Origin: Variovorax paradoxus
GTDB lineage: Bacteria; Pseudomonadota; Gammaproteobacteria; Burkholderiales; Burkholderiaceae_C
DNA length: 64,000 nucleotides
Assembly (NCBI RefSeq): GCF_902712855.1
Contig: NZ_LR743507.1
Span: 3,086,001 to 3,150,000 of the forward strand
Direction: 5' to 3'
Shown here: one piece after another, positions 31,906 to 40,658 of the stretch
How the letters are laid out: each line of letters begins with the position of its first letter
Numbering within the stretch: position 1 is the stretch's first letter
Program-made: the position numbers and the translations under genes
Notes under the pieces: model-generated
What the model saw: only the letters and a program-made list of their open reading frames with translations
Databases searched by the model: none
What the model was told of the DNA's origin: nothing

Positions 31906-33239
31906 CACGCCAGTATTTCGGCACCGACGGCATCCGAGGCACCGTCGGCCAAGCCCCCATCACCCCCGACTTCGTGCTGCGTCTGGCGCATGCCGTGGGC
32001 CGGGTGCTCAAGAAGACGCAGGCACGCCCGACCGTGCTGATCGGCAAGGACACCCGCATCTCCGGCTACATGCTCGAGTCGGCGCTCGAGTCGGGCTTCA
32101 ACTCCGCGGGCGTCGACGTGGTGCTGCTCGGGCCGCTGCCCACCCCGGGCGTGGCCTACCTCACACGCGCCCAGCGCGCCAGCCTCGGGGTGGTGATCAG
32201 CGCCAGCCACAACGCATACCCCGACAACGGCATCAAGTTCTTCAGCGCGCAGGGCACCAAGCTCGACGACGCGTGGGAGCTGGCAGTCGAAGCCGTGCTC
32301 GAGGAAGCGCCAGTGTGGGTCGATTCCGCCAACCTGGGCAAGGCCCGGCGCCTCAACGACGCGCCCGGCCGCTACATCGAGTTCTGCAAGAGCACCTTCG
32401 CCAACGACCTGACGCTGCGCGACATGAAGCTGGTGGTCGATGCCGCACACGGCGCCGCCTACCAGGTGGCGCCCAACGTGTTCCATGAACTGGGCGCCGA
32501 GGTGACGAGCATCGGCGTGTCGCCTGACGGCCTGAACATCAACAAGGGCGTCGGCGCCACGCATCCGCAAGCGCTCGTGGCCGCGGTGACGGCGCAGAAG
32601 GCCGACTACGGCATCGCACTCGACGGCGACGCCGACCGCCTGCAACTGGTCGACGCCACCGGCCGCCTGTTCAACGGCGACGAACTGCTCTACCTTATGG
32701 TTGCCGAGCGCATCGCACGCGGCGAGAAGCCCTTCGGCGTGGTCGGTACGCTCATGACCAACAAGGCCGTGGAGATGGCGCTGCGCCAGCAGGGCATCGA
32801 GTTCGTGCGGGCCAAGGTCGGCGACCGCTATGTGCTCGAGGAGCTCGAAAAGCGCGGTTGGGTGCTGGGCGGCGAAGGCTCGGGCCACCTGCTGGCGCTC
32901 GACCGCCACACCACCGGCGACGGCATCGTGAGTGCGCTGCAGGTGCTGCAGGCCTGCGTGCGCAGCGGCAAGACCGTGGCGCAACTGCTCGAAGGGGTCA
33001 CGCTGTTTCCGCAGACGCTGATCAACGTCCGCATTTCGCCCGAGCAGGACTGGAAGGACAACACGGCGCTGGCCAGCCAAACCGCACGCATCGAGGCCGA
33101 GCTCGGCGACGCGGGCCGCGTGCTGATCCGTGCGAGCGGCACCGAGCCGCTGGTGCGCGTGATGGTCGAGGCGCGCGATGCCGCACAGGCCGAGTCCTGC
33201 GCCAGGCGTCTCGCGGACACGCTGCAGCCGGCGCAGTGA
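31902..33239 (+). CDS. glmM: Phosphoglucosamine mutase
   Basis: GlmM interconverts glucosamine 6-phosphate and glucosamine 1-phosphate, upstream of UDP-GlcNAc for peptidoglycan and lipid A. The 445-residue product has YFGTDGIRGTVG at the N-terminus, the phosphoserine in SASHN (Ser102), the metal loop DGDADR near residue 243, and the phosphate-binding RASGTEPLVRVM near the C-terminus. The ATG at 31902 overlaps the folP stop (ATGA). ftsH-folP-glmM is a conserved order. Confidence 0.97.
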   Translation: MTRQYFGTDGIRGTVGQAPITPDFVLRLAHAVGRVLKKTQARPTVLIGKDTRISGYMLESALESGFNSAGVDVVLLGPLPTPGVAYLTRAQRASLGVVISASHNAYPDNGIKFFSAQGTKLDDAWELAVEAVLEEAPVWVDSANLGKARRLNDAPGRYIEFCKSTFANDLTLRDMKLVVDAAHGAAYQVAPNVFHELGAEVTSIGVSPDGLNINKGVGATHPQALVAAVTAQKADYGIALDGDADRLQLVDATGRLFNGDELLYLMVAERIARGEKPFGVVGTLMTNKAVEMALRQQGIEFVRAKVGDRYVLEELEKRGWVLGGEGSGHLLALDRHTTGDGIVSALQVLQACVRSGKTVAQLLEGVTLFPQTLINVRISPEQDWKDNTALASQTARIEAELGDAGRVLIRASGTEPLVRVMVEARDAAQAESCARRLADTLQPAQ

Positions 33240-33721
33240 CTCTCATCGACGTTCGCCTGGTGGACTATCGCGACGCGGCGCAGGCCGCGGCATTGGTCGA
33301 GCTGCTGGACGCGTATGCCAGCGATCCGGCGGGAGGCGGCACGCCGTTGGACCCCGCGGTGCGCCGTGGCCTTCCTGCTGCGCTGGCGGCGCGGCCGCAG
33401 GCTTTCAGCGTGCTCGCGTACGACGGCGAGAACGCCGTGGGCCTCGTCAACTGCATCGAGGGTTTCTCGACCTTTGCATGCAGGCCGCTGGTGAACGTGC
33501 ACGACGTGGTCGTGCTGTCCGGCCATCGCGGACATCGCGTGGCGCAGCAGATGTTTGCGATGGTCGAGCAGGAGGCACGAAGGCGCGGTGCCTGCAAGCT
33601 CACGCTCGAGGTGCTTTCGGGCAATGCGCCTGCGCTGCGTGCCTACGAGCGAGAGGGGTTCGAGGGCTACCAGCTCGACCCGGCTTTCGGCCACGCCGTG
33701 TTTCTGCAGAAGAAACTCTGA
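33236..33721 (+). CDS. GNAT-family N-acetyltransferase
   Basis: This 161-residue protein has the GNAT fold: VHDVVVLSGHRGHRVAQQMF near residues 85-105 is the acetyl-CoA binding motif A (Q/R-x-x-G-x-G/A), followed by CKLTLEVLSGNAPALRAYER, the usual motif B. The GTG at 33236 overlaps the glmM stop. The substrate is unknown; it may acetylate a small amine or a ribosomal protein. It closes the ftsH-folP-glmM transcript. Confidence 0.83.
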   Translation: MTLIDVRLVDYRDAAQAAALVELLDAYASDPAGGGTPLDPAVRRGLPAALAARPQAFSVLAYDGENAVGLVNCIEGFSTFACRPLVNVHDVVVLSGHRGHRVAQQMFAMVEQEARRRGACKLTLEVLSGNAPALRAYEREGFEGYQLDPAFGHAVFLQKKL

Positions 33722-33728
33722 AAAGAAA

Positions 33729-33765
33729 AAGGCCGACGCGCGGTGTACGCCGTCGGCCTTCTTTT
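33729..33765. terminator. Bidirectional intrinsic terminator
   Basis: A perfect 10-bp stem (33729-33738 with 33751-33760) has an A-rich run on its left and a T-rich run on its right, so it can stop both the GNAT transcript on the + strand and the acyl-CoA dehydrogenase transcript on the - strand. Confidence 0.8.
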
Positions 33766-33808
33766 CTCGACACTCTCCGTCCGGGGGAGGGAGAGGAAGG
33801 AAACCACG

Positions 33809-35080
33809 TCAGAAGCGCGTCACGGGCATTTCCGCGTCGATCTTGCCGGGCGCGTACTTGCCAAGCTCCCACTTGGCGATCGCATTGCGGTGGACTTCGT
33901 CCGGACCGTCCGCAAAGCGCAGCGTGCGTGCTCCGGCGTAGGCGGCCGCCAGCGGGAAGTCGTCGCACATGCCGCCGCCGCCGTGGACCTGCATGGCCCA
34001 GTCGATCACCTGGCACGCCATCGACGGGGCGACGACCTTGATCATGGCGATCTCGTTCTTGGCGACCTTGTTGCCGGCCACGTCCATCAGCCATGCGGCC
34101 TTCAGCGTGAGCAGGCGGGCCATGTCGATCTTGCAGCGGGCTTCGGCAATGCGTTCCTGCGTCACGGTCTGGGACGCAACGGTCTTGCCGAAGGCCACGC
34201 GCGACGAGGCGCGCTTGCACATCAGTTCGAGTGCGCGCTCGGCCAGGCCGATGAGGCGCATGCAGTGGTGGATGCGTCCCGGGCCGAGGCGGCCCTGGGC
34301 GATCTCGAAGCCGCGTCCTTCGCCCAACAGCATGTTGCCGGCGGGCACGCGCACGTTCTCGAAGTACATCTCGACGTGGCCGTGCGGCGCGTCGTCATAG
34401 CCCATGACGTTGAGCGGGCGAACGATGCGGATGCCCTTGGCGTCTGCCGGCACCACGATCATGCTCTGCTGAGAATGGCGGGGCGCCTCGGGGTCGCTCT
34501 TGCCCATGGTGATGAAGACCGCGCAGCGCGGATCTGCTGCGCCCGAGATCCACCACTTGTGGCCGTTGATCACGTACTCGTCGCCCTGGCGTTCGATGCG
34601 CGTCGAGATGTTGGTGGCGTCGCTCGATGCCACTTCGGGTTCGGTCATGGCGAAGGCGGAGCGGATCTGGCCTTCGAGCAGCGGCTTGAGCCAGCGTGCC
34701 TTGATTTCGTCGGAGCCGTAACGCGCGATGGTCTCCATGTTGCCGGTGTCGGGCGCCGAGCAATTGAAGGCTTCGCTGGCCCACGGCACCGCGCCCATGA
34801 TCTCGGCCAGCGGCGCGTATTCCTGGTTGGTGAGGCCCGCGCCCTCGTAGCCCGAGGCGGCGGCGCTGTCGACCGGCAGGAACAGGTTCCACAGGCCTTG
34901 GGCCTTGGCTTTTTCCTTGAGCTTCTCGACGGTCTTCAATGCCGTCCAGCGCTTGCCCGCGACCGTGTTGGCCGCCAGCTCGGCGTGGTACTCGGCCTCG
35001 GCCGGATAGATGTGGTCGTCCATGAACGCCTGGACGCGCTTCTGCAGGTCTTTGGTCTTGGCCGAGTATTCGAAATCCAT
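33809..35080 (-). CDS. Acyl-CoA dehydrogenase
   Basis: This FAD flavoprotein introduces a trans-2 double bond into an acyl-CoA. The 423-residue product has AFAMTEPEVASSDATNI near residue 145 (FAD binding), then WWISGAADPRCAVFI, and the C-terminal QVHGGGGMCDDFPLA. The catalytic base is probably Glu or Asp in the usual C-terminal position, which I cannot fix. I chose the ATG at 35080; the open frame upstream overlaps the phosphotransferase gene. It clusters with a kinase-like protein, as in the ACAD10/11-type systems, pointing to degradation of a branched or hydroxylated acyl chain. Confidence 0.9.
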   Translation of the reverse strand: MDFEYSAKTKDLQKRVQAFMDDHIYPAEAEYHAELAANTVAGKRWTALKTVEKLKEKAKAQGLWNLFLPVDSAAASGYEGAGLTNQEYAPLAEIMGAVPWASEAFNCSAPDTGNMETIARYGSDEIKARWLKPLLEGQIRSAFAMTEPEVASSDATNISTRIERQGDEYVINGHKWWISGAADPRCAVFITMGKSDPEAPRHSQQSMIVVPADAKGIRIVRPLNVMGYDDAPHGHVEMYFENVRVPAGNMLLGEGRGFEIAQGRLGPGRIHHCMRLIGLAERALELMCKRASSRVAFGKTVASQTVTQERIAEARCKIDMARLLTLKAAWLMDVAGNKVAKNEIAMIKVVAPSMACQVIDWAMQVHGGGGMCDDFPLAAAYAGARTLRFADGPDEVHRNAIAKWELGKYAPGKIDAEMPVTRF

Positions 35081-35108
35081 CTTCGTCTCCTGGTGGGTGT
35101 GGGGCGGC

Positions 35109-36215
35109 TTATGCCTTTTGGGCAAATTGCCAGGCCATGTCGGCCATGGGGCGGGCGCCGCGGGCCGAAGCCACGGCTTGCTCGCTCGACGCGGTGCCGG
35201 CCTCGACCCGCTTGGCAATGCCTTGCAGGATCGCGGCCATGCGGAACAGGTTGTAGGCCTGGTAGAAGTTCCAGTCGGGCGCGAGCGCCTCGGGCGTGCT
35301 GATGCGCGTGCGTTCGCAATAGCGACGGATGTATTCGCTCTCGGTGGGAATGCCCAGAGAGACGAGGTCGACGCCGCCGATGCCGCGCCCGGTGGTGGGC
35401 GGCATGTGCCACGACATGCAGTGGTAGCTGAAGTCGGCCAGCGGGTGGCCCAGCGTGGAGAGCTCCCAGTCGAGCACCGCGATGATGCGCGGCTCGCTCG
35501 GGTGGAACATCACGTTGTCGAGCCGGTAGTCGCCATGGACGATCGACACCTTGCTTTCGTCGCGTGCGCTCGCAGGCATGTGCGCCGGCAGCCAGTCGAT
35601 CAGCCGTTCCATGGCCTCGATGGGCTGCGACAGTTCGCCGGCGCCGTCGGCCGAGGCCTTGTACTGCTTGCTCCAGCGGCCGATCTGGCGCTCGAAGTAG
35701 TTGCCGGGCTTGCCGTAGTCGGCCAGGCCGCGAGCGGCGAAGTCGACCGTGTGCAGCGCGGCGATCACGCGGTTCATCTCGTCGTAGTAGGCCGCGCGCT
35801 CGGCGTTGCTGAAGCCGGGCAGCGACTGGTCCCAGAGCACGCGGCCCTGCATGAATTCCATGACGTAGAAGGCACGGCCGATGATGGCTTCGTCCTCGCA
35901 CAGGCAATGCATGCGCGGCACCGGCACGTCAGTGCCGGCCAGGCCGCTCATCACCTTGAACTCGCGCTCCACCGCATGGGCAGAAGGCAGCAGCTTGGCG
36001 ACCGGGCCCGGCTTGGCGCGCATCACGTAGCTTTGCGACGGCGTGACCAGCTTGTAGGTCGGGTTCGACTGGCCGCCCTTGAACATCTCGACCGTCAGCG
36101 GACCCTTGAAGCCCTCGAGGTTCTTCTCGAGCCAGGCTGCAAGCGCATCGACGTCGAAAGCGTGCTGTTGCGAGACGGCACGGGTGCCGATGAAGTTGGA
36201 GAAGTCCTGGCTCAT
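35109..36215 (-). CDS. Aminoglycoside phosphotransferase-like kinase (ACAD10/11-type partner)
   Basis: This 368-residue protein has the APH/choline-kinase fold: MFKGGQSNPTYKLVTPSQSY with the nucleotide loop near residues 44-63, the catalytic VHGDYRLDNVMFHP near residue 225 and the metal-binding VLDWELSTLGHP near residue 248. In mammalian ACAD10 and ACAD11 this domain is fused to an acyl-CoA dehydrogenase and phosphorylates 4-hydroxyacyl-CoA; here the two are separate genes 28 bp apart. The same reaction is therefore likely but not shown. Confidence 0.85.
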   Translation of the reverse strand: MSQDFSNFIGTRAVSQQHAFDVDALAAWLEKNLEGFKGPLTVEMFKGGQSNPTYKLVTPSQSYVMRAKPGPVAKLLPSAHAVEREFKVMSGLAGTDVPVPRMHCLCEDEAIIGRAFYVMEFMQGRVLWDQSLPGFSNAERAAYYDEMNRVIAALHTVDFAARGLADYGKPGNYFERQIGRWSKQYKASADGAGELSQPIEAMERLIDWLPAHMPASARDESKVSIVHGDYRLDNVMFHPSEPRIIAVLDWELSTLGHPLADFSYHCMSWHMPPTTGRGIGGVDLVSLGIPTESEYIRRYCERTRISTPEALAPDWNFYQAYNLFRMAAILQGIAKRVEAGTASSEQAVASARGARPMADMAWQFAQKA

Positions 36216-36240
36216 GTCGATTGTCTTGTCTGTACGTGTT

Positions 36241-36960
36241 CTAGTCTTCGGCTTCCGAGACGCGCATCAACGCCGCGCGGTCCAGCACCACGAGGCCGCC
36301 CGGCTCGATGCGGATCGTGCCCTCGCGCTCCATCGTCTTCAGTTCCTGGTTGACCCGCTGGCGCGATGCACCGAGCAGCTGCGCCAGTTCTTCCTGCGCC
36401 AGTTGCAGCCCGATGCGCATCTGGCTGCCGTCGTCCAGGTTGGGCACACCGTAGCTGCGCACGAGGTGGATGAGCTGCTTGGCCAGCCGCGCGCGCAGCG
36501 GCAGGGTGTTGAGGTCTTCCACCAGCCCGAACAGCGTGCGGATGCGCCGCGCCTGCAGGCGCATCAGCGCTTCGTAGAGCTCCACGTGCGCCGTCAGGAT
36601 CTTCTGGAAATCGGCCCTCGCCACGCACAGGATCGTGCTGTCGCCATGCGCATACGCATCGTGCGTGCGTCGGTCCCCGTCGAACATCGCCACGTCGCCG
36701 AACCAGATGCCCGGCTCCACGTAGGTCAGCGTCACCTGCTTGCCCGACACCGCCGTCGAACTGACGCGCACCGCGCCCCTGGCGCAGGCGATCCAGTGTT
36801 CGGGCGGGTCGCCGCGGGCGGCGATCAGGTCGCCGTCCTTGAAGCGTTTGACGAATGCGCATCGGAGGATGTCGTGCCGCAGCGATGGAGAAAGGGAAGA
36901 AAACCAGCGACCACTGTTGATCGCTTCACGTTCTTCGATGGTAAGAATGGGGTCGTCCAT
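36241..36960 (-). CDS. Crp/Fnr-family transcriptional regulator
   Basis: This 239-residue regulator has an N-terminal cyclic-nucleotide-binding beta-barrel (about residues 25-140, with WFGDVAMFDGDRRTHDAYAH) and a C-terminal winged helix (about 160-235) with the recognition helix in QEELAQLLGASRQRVNQELK. It has no cysteine cluster, so it is not an oxygen sensor of the Fnr type. It sits between the phosphotransferase and enoyl-CoA hydratase genes and probably controls this catabolic island. The start at 36960 is the first ATG that keeps the whole domain. Confidence 0.9.
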   Translation of the reverse strand: MDDPILTIEEREAINSGRWFSSLSPSLRHDILRCAFVKRFKDGDLIAARGDPPEHWIACARGAVRVSSTAVSGKQVTLTYVEPGIWFGDVAMFDGDRRTHDAYAHGDSTILCVARADFQKILTAHVELYEALMRLQARRIRTLFGLVEDLNTLPLRARLAKQLIHLVRSYGVPNLDDGSQMRIGLQLAQEELAQLLGASRQRVNQELKTMEREGTIRIEPGGLVVLDRAALMRVSEAED

Positions 36961-37021
36961 TGGTCTGTCCTCTCGGCGACTGGAAAGCTGGTGGGTGTCA
37001 CGGGAGCGACGCCGCGAGGCG

Positions 37022-37801
37022 CTACTCGTACTGCGGCGGCTTCTTCTCGAGGAAGGCCGCGATGCCGATGCCCGCGTTCGCGTGGTGGAGGTTGCGCACG
37101 AAGTGGTCGCGCTCCTGCGTGAGCTGCGAGGCCAGCGTGGCACCCCGTGCATCGCTCAGCAGCTCCTTGATGCTGGCCAGCGAGTTGGGCGCGCGGGCAT
37201 TGAGCTTGGCGGCCAGCGCCAGCGCGCCGGCGAGCGCCTGGCCGTTTTCGGTGAGCTCGTTGACCATGCCCAGCGCATGCAGGCGCTGCGCACCGATGCG
37301 CTCGCCGTTCATGAGCCATTCGCTGGCCAGCTGGCGCGGCAGCTGCTGGCCCAGGTGCCAGCTCAGCCCACCGTCGGGCGACAGCGCCACGTTGCTGTAG
37401 GAGGCTGCGAACACCGCGTCGCGCGCCGCCACCACGAAGTCGCAGGCCAGCGCGAGCGAAAAGCCCGCGCCCGCGGCCGCACCTTCGACCGCCGCGATGA
37501 TCGGCTTGGGAAAGGTGCGGATCGAATCGATCCAGTTGTGCAGGCCCTCGATGCTCTCGGCCTGCACCGAACGGTCGAGCTGGCGGTTGGCCAGCAGCCG
37601 CTGCAGCGAACCGCCGGCGCAGAACCATGCGCCTTCGCCCACGATGACGACGCTGCGGATCTCCGCGCTGCCCTCGGCGCCGTTGAGCGCCTCGATGCCG
37701 GCGGCGTAGATCTCGGGACCCAGGGCGTTGCGCTGGGTCGGGTTGGAAATCGTCAGCACCATGGTGCTGCCTTCGCTCGTGCTCTTGAGTTCGGCTGTCA
37801 T
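37022..37801 (-). CDS. Enoyl-CoA hydratase/isomerase family protein
   Basis: This 259-residue crotonase-fold protein probably hydrates a trans-2-enoyl-CoA in beta-oxidation. GEGAWFCAGGSLQRLL (near residues 53-68) supplies the first oxyanion-hole Gly-Gly, and AAVEGAAAGAGFSLALACDF (near 105) the second. The C-terminal AAFLEKKPPQYE is typical. The usual catalytic Glu pair cannot be confirmed by eye, so isomerase activity is possible. It lies 7 bp from the 3-hydroxyacyl-CoA dehydrogenase gene, whose product takes the next step. Confidence 0.9.
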   Translation of the reverse strand: MTAELKSTSEGSTMVLTISNPTQRNALGPEIYAAGIEALNGAEGSAEIRSVVIVGEGAWFCAGGSLQRLLANRQLDRSVQAESIEGLHNWIDSIRTFPKPIIAAVEGAAAGAGFSLALACDFVVAARDAVFAASYSNVALSPDGGLSWHLGQQLPRQLASEWLMNGERIGAQRLHALGMVNELTENGQALAGALALAAKLNARAPNSLASIKELLSDARGATLASQLTQERDHFVRNLHHANAGIGIAAFLEKKPPQYE

Positions 37802-37808
37802 GGCGTGC

Positions 37809-39329
37809 TCATTCTTCTTCGTGCAGCAGGCTCAGGCCCAACGCGCCGCGGCGGCGCAGCCACGGGCTCGGGCGATAGCGCGGGTCGCCGTACACCGTCT
37901 GCAGGTTGAACAGCACCTCGAGCATGTTGGTCGGACCGTAGAGGTTGCCCATGGCCAGCGGGCCACGCGGATAGCCCAGGCCCAGCTGCACCGCGGTCTC
38001 GAGGTCGGCCGGCGTGCACACGCGTTGCTGGCACATGTCGGCGGCGATGTTCACGATGGTGCCGATCACGCGCTGCGTGACGAAGCCGCCGCTGTCGCGG
38101 ATCACGCTCACCGCCTTGCCGTCGCGTGCGAAGAGGGCGTGCGCCGCGTCGCGGATGTCGCGGCGCGTGGCCGGGTTGGTGGCGAGCACGCGGCGCTTGG
38201 TGGCGGCGTCGTCGATCAGCATGTCGATGCCCACGGTGCGCGTGGCGTCCAGGCGCTCGACCGCAGCCACCGTCGTCACATCGAAGCCCAGCGGCGCTAC
38301 CAGGATCAGCGAATGCGCAGCCGGTGCCGCGCCGCTGTCGATCTGCGCGCCCAGCGTATTCACGAGACGTAGCAGTTCAGCACGGCGCGCAGCGCGCGGC
38401 GACACCCACACCGAAGGCGTGCCGTCGACCACAGGAGGCGCAGCCTCCGGCGCCTGCTGCATCACGCCGTCGGTGTAACGGTAGAAGCCTTCGCCGGTCT
38501 TGCGGCCCAGCGCGCCGGCGGCCAGCCGCTGCGCGGTGATCACGCTCGGACGGAAGCGCGGCTCCTCGAAGTACTGGTGATAGATCGATTCCATCACCGG
38601 GTGCGACACGTCGAGGGCGGTCAGGTCCAGCAGTTCGAACGGGCCGAGGCGGAAGCCGGCCTGGTCCTTCAGGATGCGGTCGATGGTGGCGAAATCGGCC
38701 ACGCCTTCGCCGACGATGCGCAGCGCCTCGGTGCCGTAGCCGCGGCCCGCGTGATTGACGATGAAGCCGGGCGTGTCCTGCGCCTGCACTGCGCTGTGGC
38801 CCATCTGCACGGCATAGCCGGCGAGCTGCTTGCAGACTTCGGGCGCGGTCTTGAAGCCCGCGACCACCTCGACCACCTTCATCAGTGGCACCGGGTTGAA
38901 GAAGTGGAAGCCGGCGAAGCGCTCCGGGTGCTTCAGGCCCGCCGCGATGGCCGTGACCGAGAGCGACGACGTGTTGGTGACCAGCGTGGCTTTCTCTCCG
39001 ACCACGTCTTCGAGTTCGCGGAAGAGCTTGCGCTTGACCTCGAGGTCTTCCAGCACCGCCTCGACCACCAGATCGCAGCCGGCAAGCGCCTGCATCGAAT
39101 CGACGGCCTTCACGCGGGCCACGTACGCATCGCGTGCGGCGGTGTCGATCTTGTTCTTTTCGAGCAGCTTGCTCCATTGGGCGGCAAGGGTTTCGCGTCC
39201 GCGCTCAGCAGCGCCGGCGAAGCTGTCGAGCAGCAGCACTTCGCTGCCTGCCTGGGCTGCGATCTGCGCGATGCCGCGACCCATGGCGCCGGCGCCGACG
39301 ACGCCGATTCGGGGGTAGTTCACTGTCAT
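37809..39329 (-). CDS. 3-hydroxyacyl-CoA dehydrogenase (PaaH-like)
   Basis: This NAD-dependent enzyme oxidises 3-hydroxyacyl-CoA to 3-oxoacyl-CoA. The 506-residue protein begins with the Rossmann motif GVVGAGAMGRGIAQIAAQAG (near residues 8-27), then GFHFFNPVPLMKVVEVV near residue 137 with the catalytic His. Its length suits the PaaH/PaaC type, with two C-terminal 3-HCDH domains. It lies next to the hydratase, so the island encodes dehydrogenation, hydration and a second oxidation of an acyl-CoA. No thiolase is seen nearby. No paa ring-opening genes are present, so a phenylacetate role is not supported. Confidence 0.92.
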   Translation of the reverse strand: MTVNYPRIGVVGAGAMGRGIAQIAAQAGSEVLLLDSFAGAAERGRETLAAQWSKLLEKNKIDTAARDAYVARVKAVDSMQALAGCDLVVEAVLEDLEVKRKLFRELEDVVGEKATLVTNTSSLSVTAIAAGLKHPERFAGFHFFNPVPLMKVVEVVAGFKTAPEVCKQLAGYAVQMGHSAVQAQDTPGFIVNHAGRGYGTEALRIVGEGVADFATIDRILKDQAGFRLGPFELLDLTALDVSHPVMESIYHQYFEEPRFRPSVITAQRLAAGALGRKTGEGFYRYTDGVMQQAPEAAPPVVDGTPSVWVSPRAARRAELLRLVNTLGAQIDSGAAPAAHSLILVAPLGFDVTTVAAVERLDATRTVGIDMLIDDAATKRRVLATNPATRRDIRDAAHALFARDGKAVSVIRDSGGFVTQRVIGTIVNIAADMCQQRVCTPADLETAVQLGLGYPRGPLAMGNLYGPTNMLEVLFNLQTVYGDPRYRPSPWLRRRGALGLSLLHEEE

Positions 39330-39488
39330 TTGCTGGAAGGTTTCAATGGTTGAGTGGTATCCGGGGCCTGCCGTGCAGGCGACTGCAGCAATTCGGCCGG
39401 GTGCCGGGCGGGGCAGTCGAAGGCTCCGATTTTGCAGTGCCGCGCGCAGGGCGCGTGACGGGTTTTACGCGAAGCTGCTTTTCAGCGC

Positions 39489-40658
39489 TCAGGCCGGCCG
39501 GCTGCTGCGGTCGATGGCCACGCTCAGCGAGATGGCGATCAGCATCAGCGCCAGGCCGACCCAGTTCATCCAGGCCTGCGCGTCGTGCGCCAGCAGCCAG
39601 CCTCCCAAGGCCGCGCCAACGGCCTGTCCGACGTAGATGCCCGAGCTGTTCAGCGCCACCGAGCCCGGCGCCAGCGCAGGTGCCAGGCCCACCAGCCGTG
39701 CCTGCTGGGCCGAATTGGCCGCGAAGCAGCCCAGGCCCCAAGGCACGAGCAGGACGGCCAGCCATGCCAGCGTGGAGGCCAGCGGCCAGACCAGCAGGCT
39801 CGAGGCGATCAGCGCAGTCGTGACGAGCACCATGCGCCCTGCGCCGATGCGGTCGATGAAGCGGCTGACCAGCATGTTGCCGGCCAGTCCGAAGGCGCCG
39901 AACAGTGCCCACATCACGCTCAGCGTGGTGGCGTCGGCACCGAAGTCCTGCTTGAGAATCGGGCCGAAATAGCTGAACAGCACGAACTGGCCCGCACCCT
40001 GCAGCGCGGTGACCGACACGATGCCCATCAGCACCGGGCTGCGAAGCACGCGCGACCACGCAGCGGCGGTGAGCGCGGCAGGGCGGATGCCGCCGGGCAA
40101 GGTGAACCAGACGGCTGTCGCGCTGGCGACACTGAGGATCGCGATGGCGACGAACGCCATCCGCCAGCCCAGGTGTCCGCCGATCAGGGCGCCGATCGGC
40201 AGGCCCAGCACCGATGCCATCGACCAGCCCAGGAAAACGAAGGTGACGGCACGCCCGCGCTGTTCGGGCGGCACCAGCAGGCCGACGCAAGCGGCCGCCT
40301 GGGGCGTGAAGATCGCGGGTGCAATCACCGTGAGCATGCGCACCGGCAGCAGCGTGCCGAAGCTCGGCATGAGTGCCGCGAGCGCATGTCCGGCTGCGTA
40401 CCAGACCATGGTGAGGGCCAGCAGTTGCCGGCGATCCCAGCGCGCAACGGCGGCCGCCAGCAGCGGTGCTCCGATGCACATCACCGCAGCGGCGGCGGTG
40501 ATCAACTGGCCCGCGGTGGCTACGCCGACCGAGAGGGAAACGCTGATCTCGTTGAGCGTGCCGGGCACGACCATCACGCCCGTGCCGATCACGAAGTTGC
40601 CGGCTAGCAGCGCCCAGAGCGCGTGCTGCGACGCGCGCCGTGGCGCAGGCAGGTTCAC
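39489..40658 (-). CDS. MFS transporter, AraJ/CynX-like drug-efflux type
   Basis: This 389-residue protein has 12 predicted membrane helices and the MFS motif after helix 2 (AAAVARWDRRQLLALTMVWY, near residue 67). It looks like a proton-coupled exporter of the AraJ or chloramphenicol-resistance class; the substrate is unknown. The start is a GTG at 40658 that overlaps the stop of the upstream dehydrogenase gene by four bases, so the two are coupled. A 159-bp gap separates it from the 3-hydroxyacyl-CoA dehydrogenase. Confidence 0.88.
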   Translation of the reverse strand: MNLPAPRRASQHALWALLAGNFVIGTGVMVVPGTLNEISVSLSVGVATAGQLITAAAAVMCIGAPLLAAAVARWDRRQLLALTMVWYAAGHALAALMPSFGTLLPVRMLTVIAPAIFTPQAAACVGLLVPPEQRGRAVTFVFLGWSMASVLGLPIGALIGGHLGWRMAFVAIAILSVASATAVWFTLPGGIRPAALTAAAWSRVLRSPVLMGIVSVTALQGAGQFVLFSYFGPILKQDFGADATTLSVMWALFGAFGLAGNMLVSRFIDRIGAGRMVLVTTALIASSLLVWPLASTLAWLAVLLVPWGLGCFAANSAQQARLVGLAPALAPGSVALNSSGIYVGQAVGAALGGWLLAHDAQAWMNWVGLALMLIAISLSVAIDRSSRPA

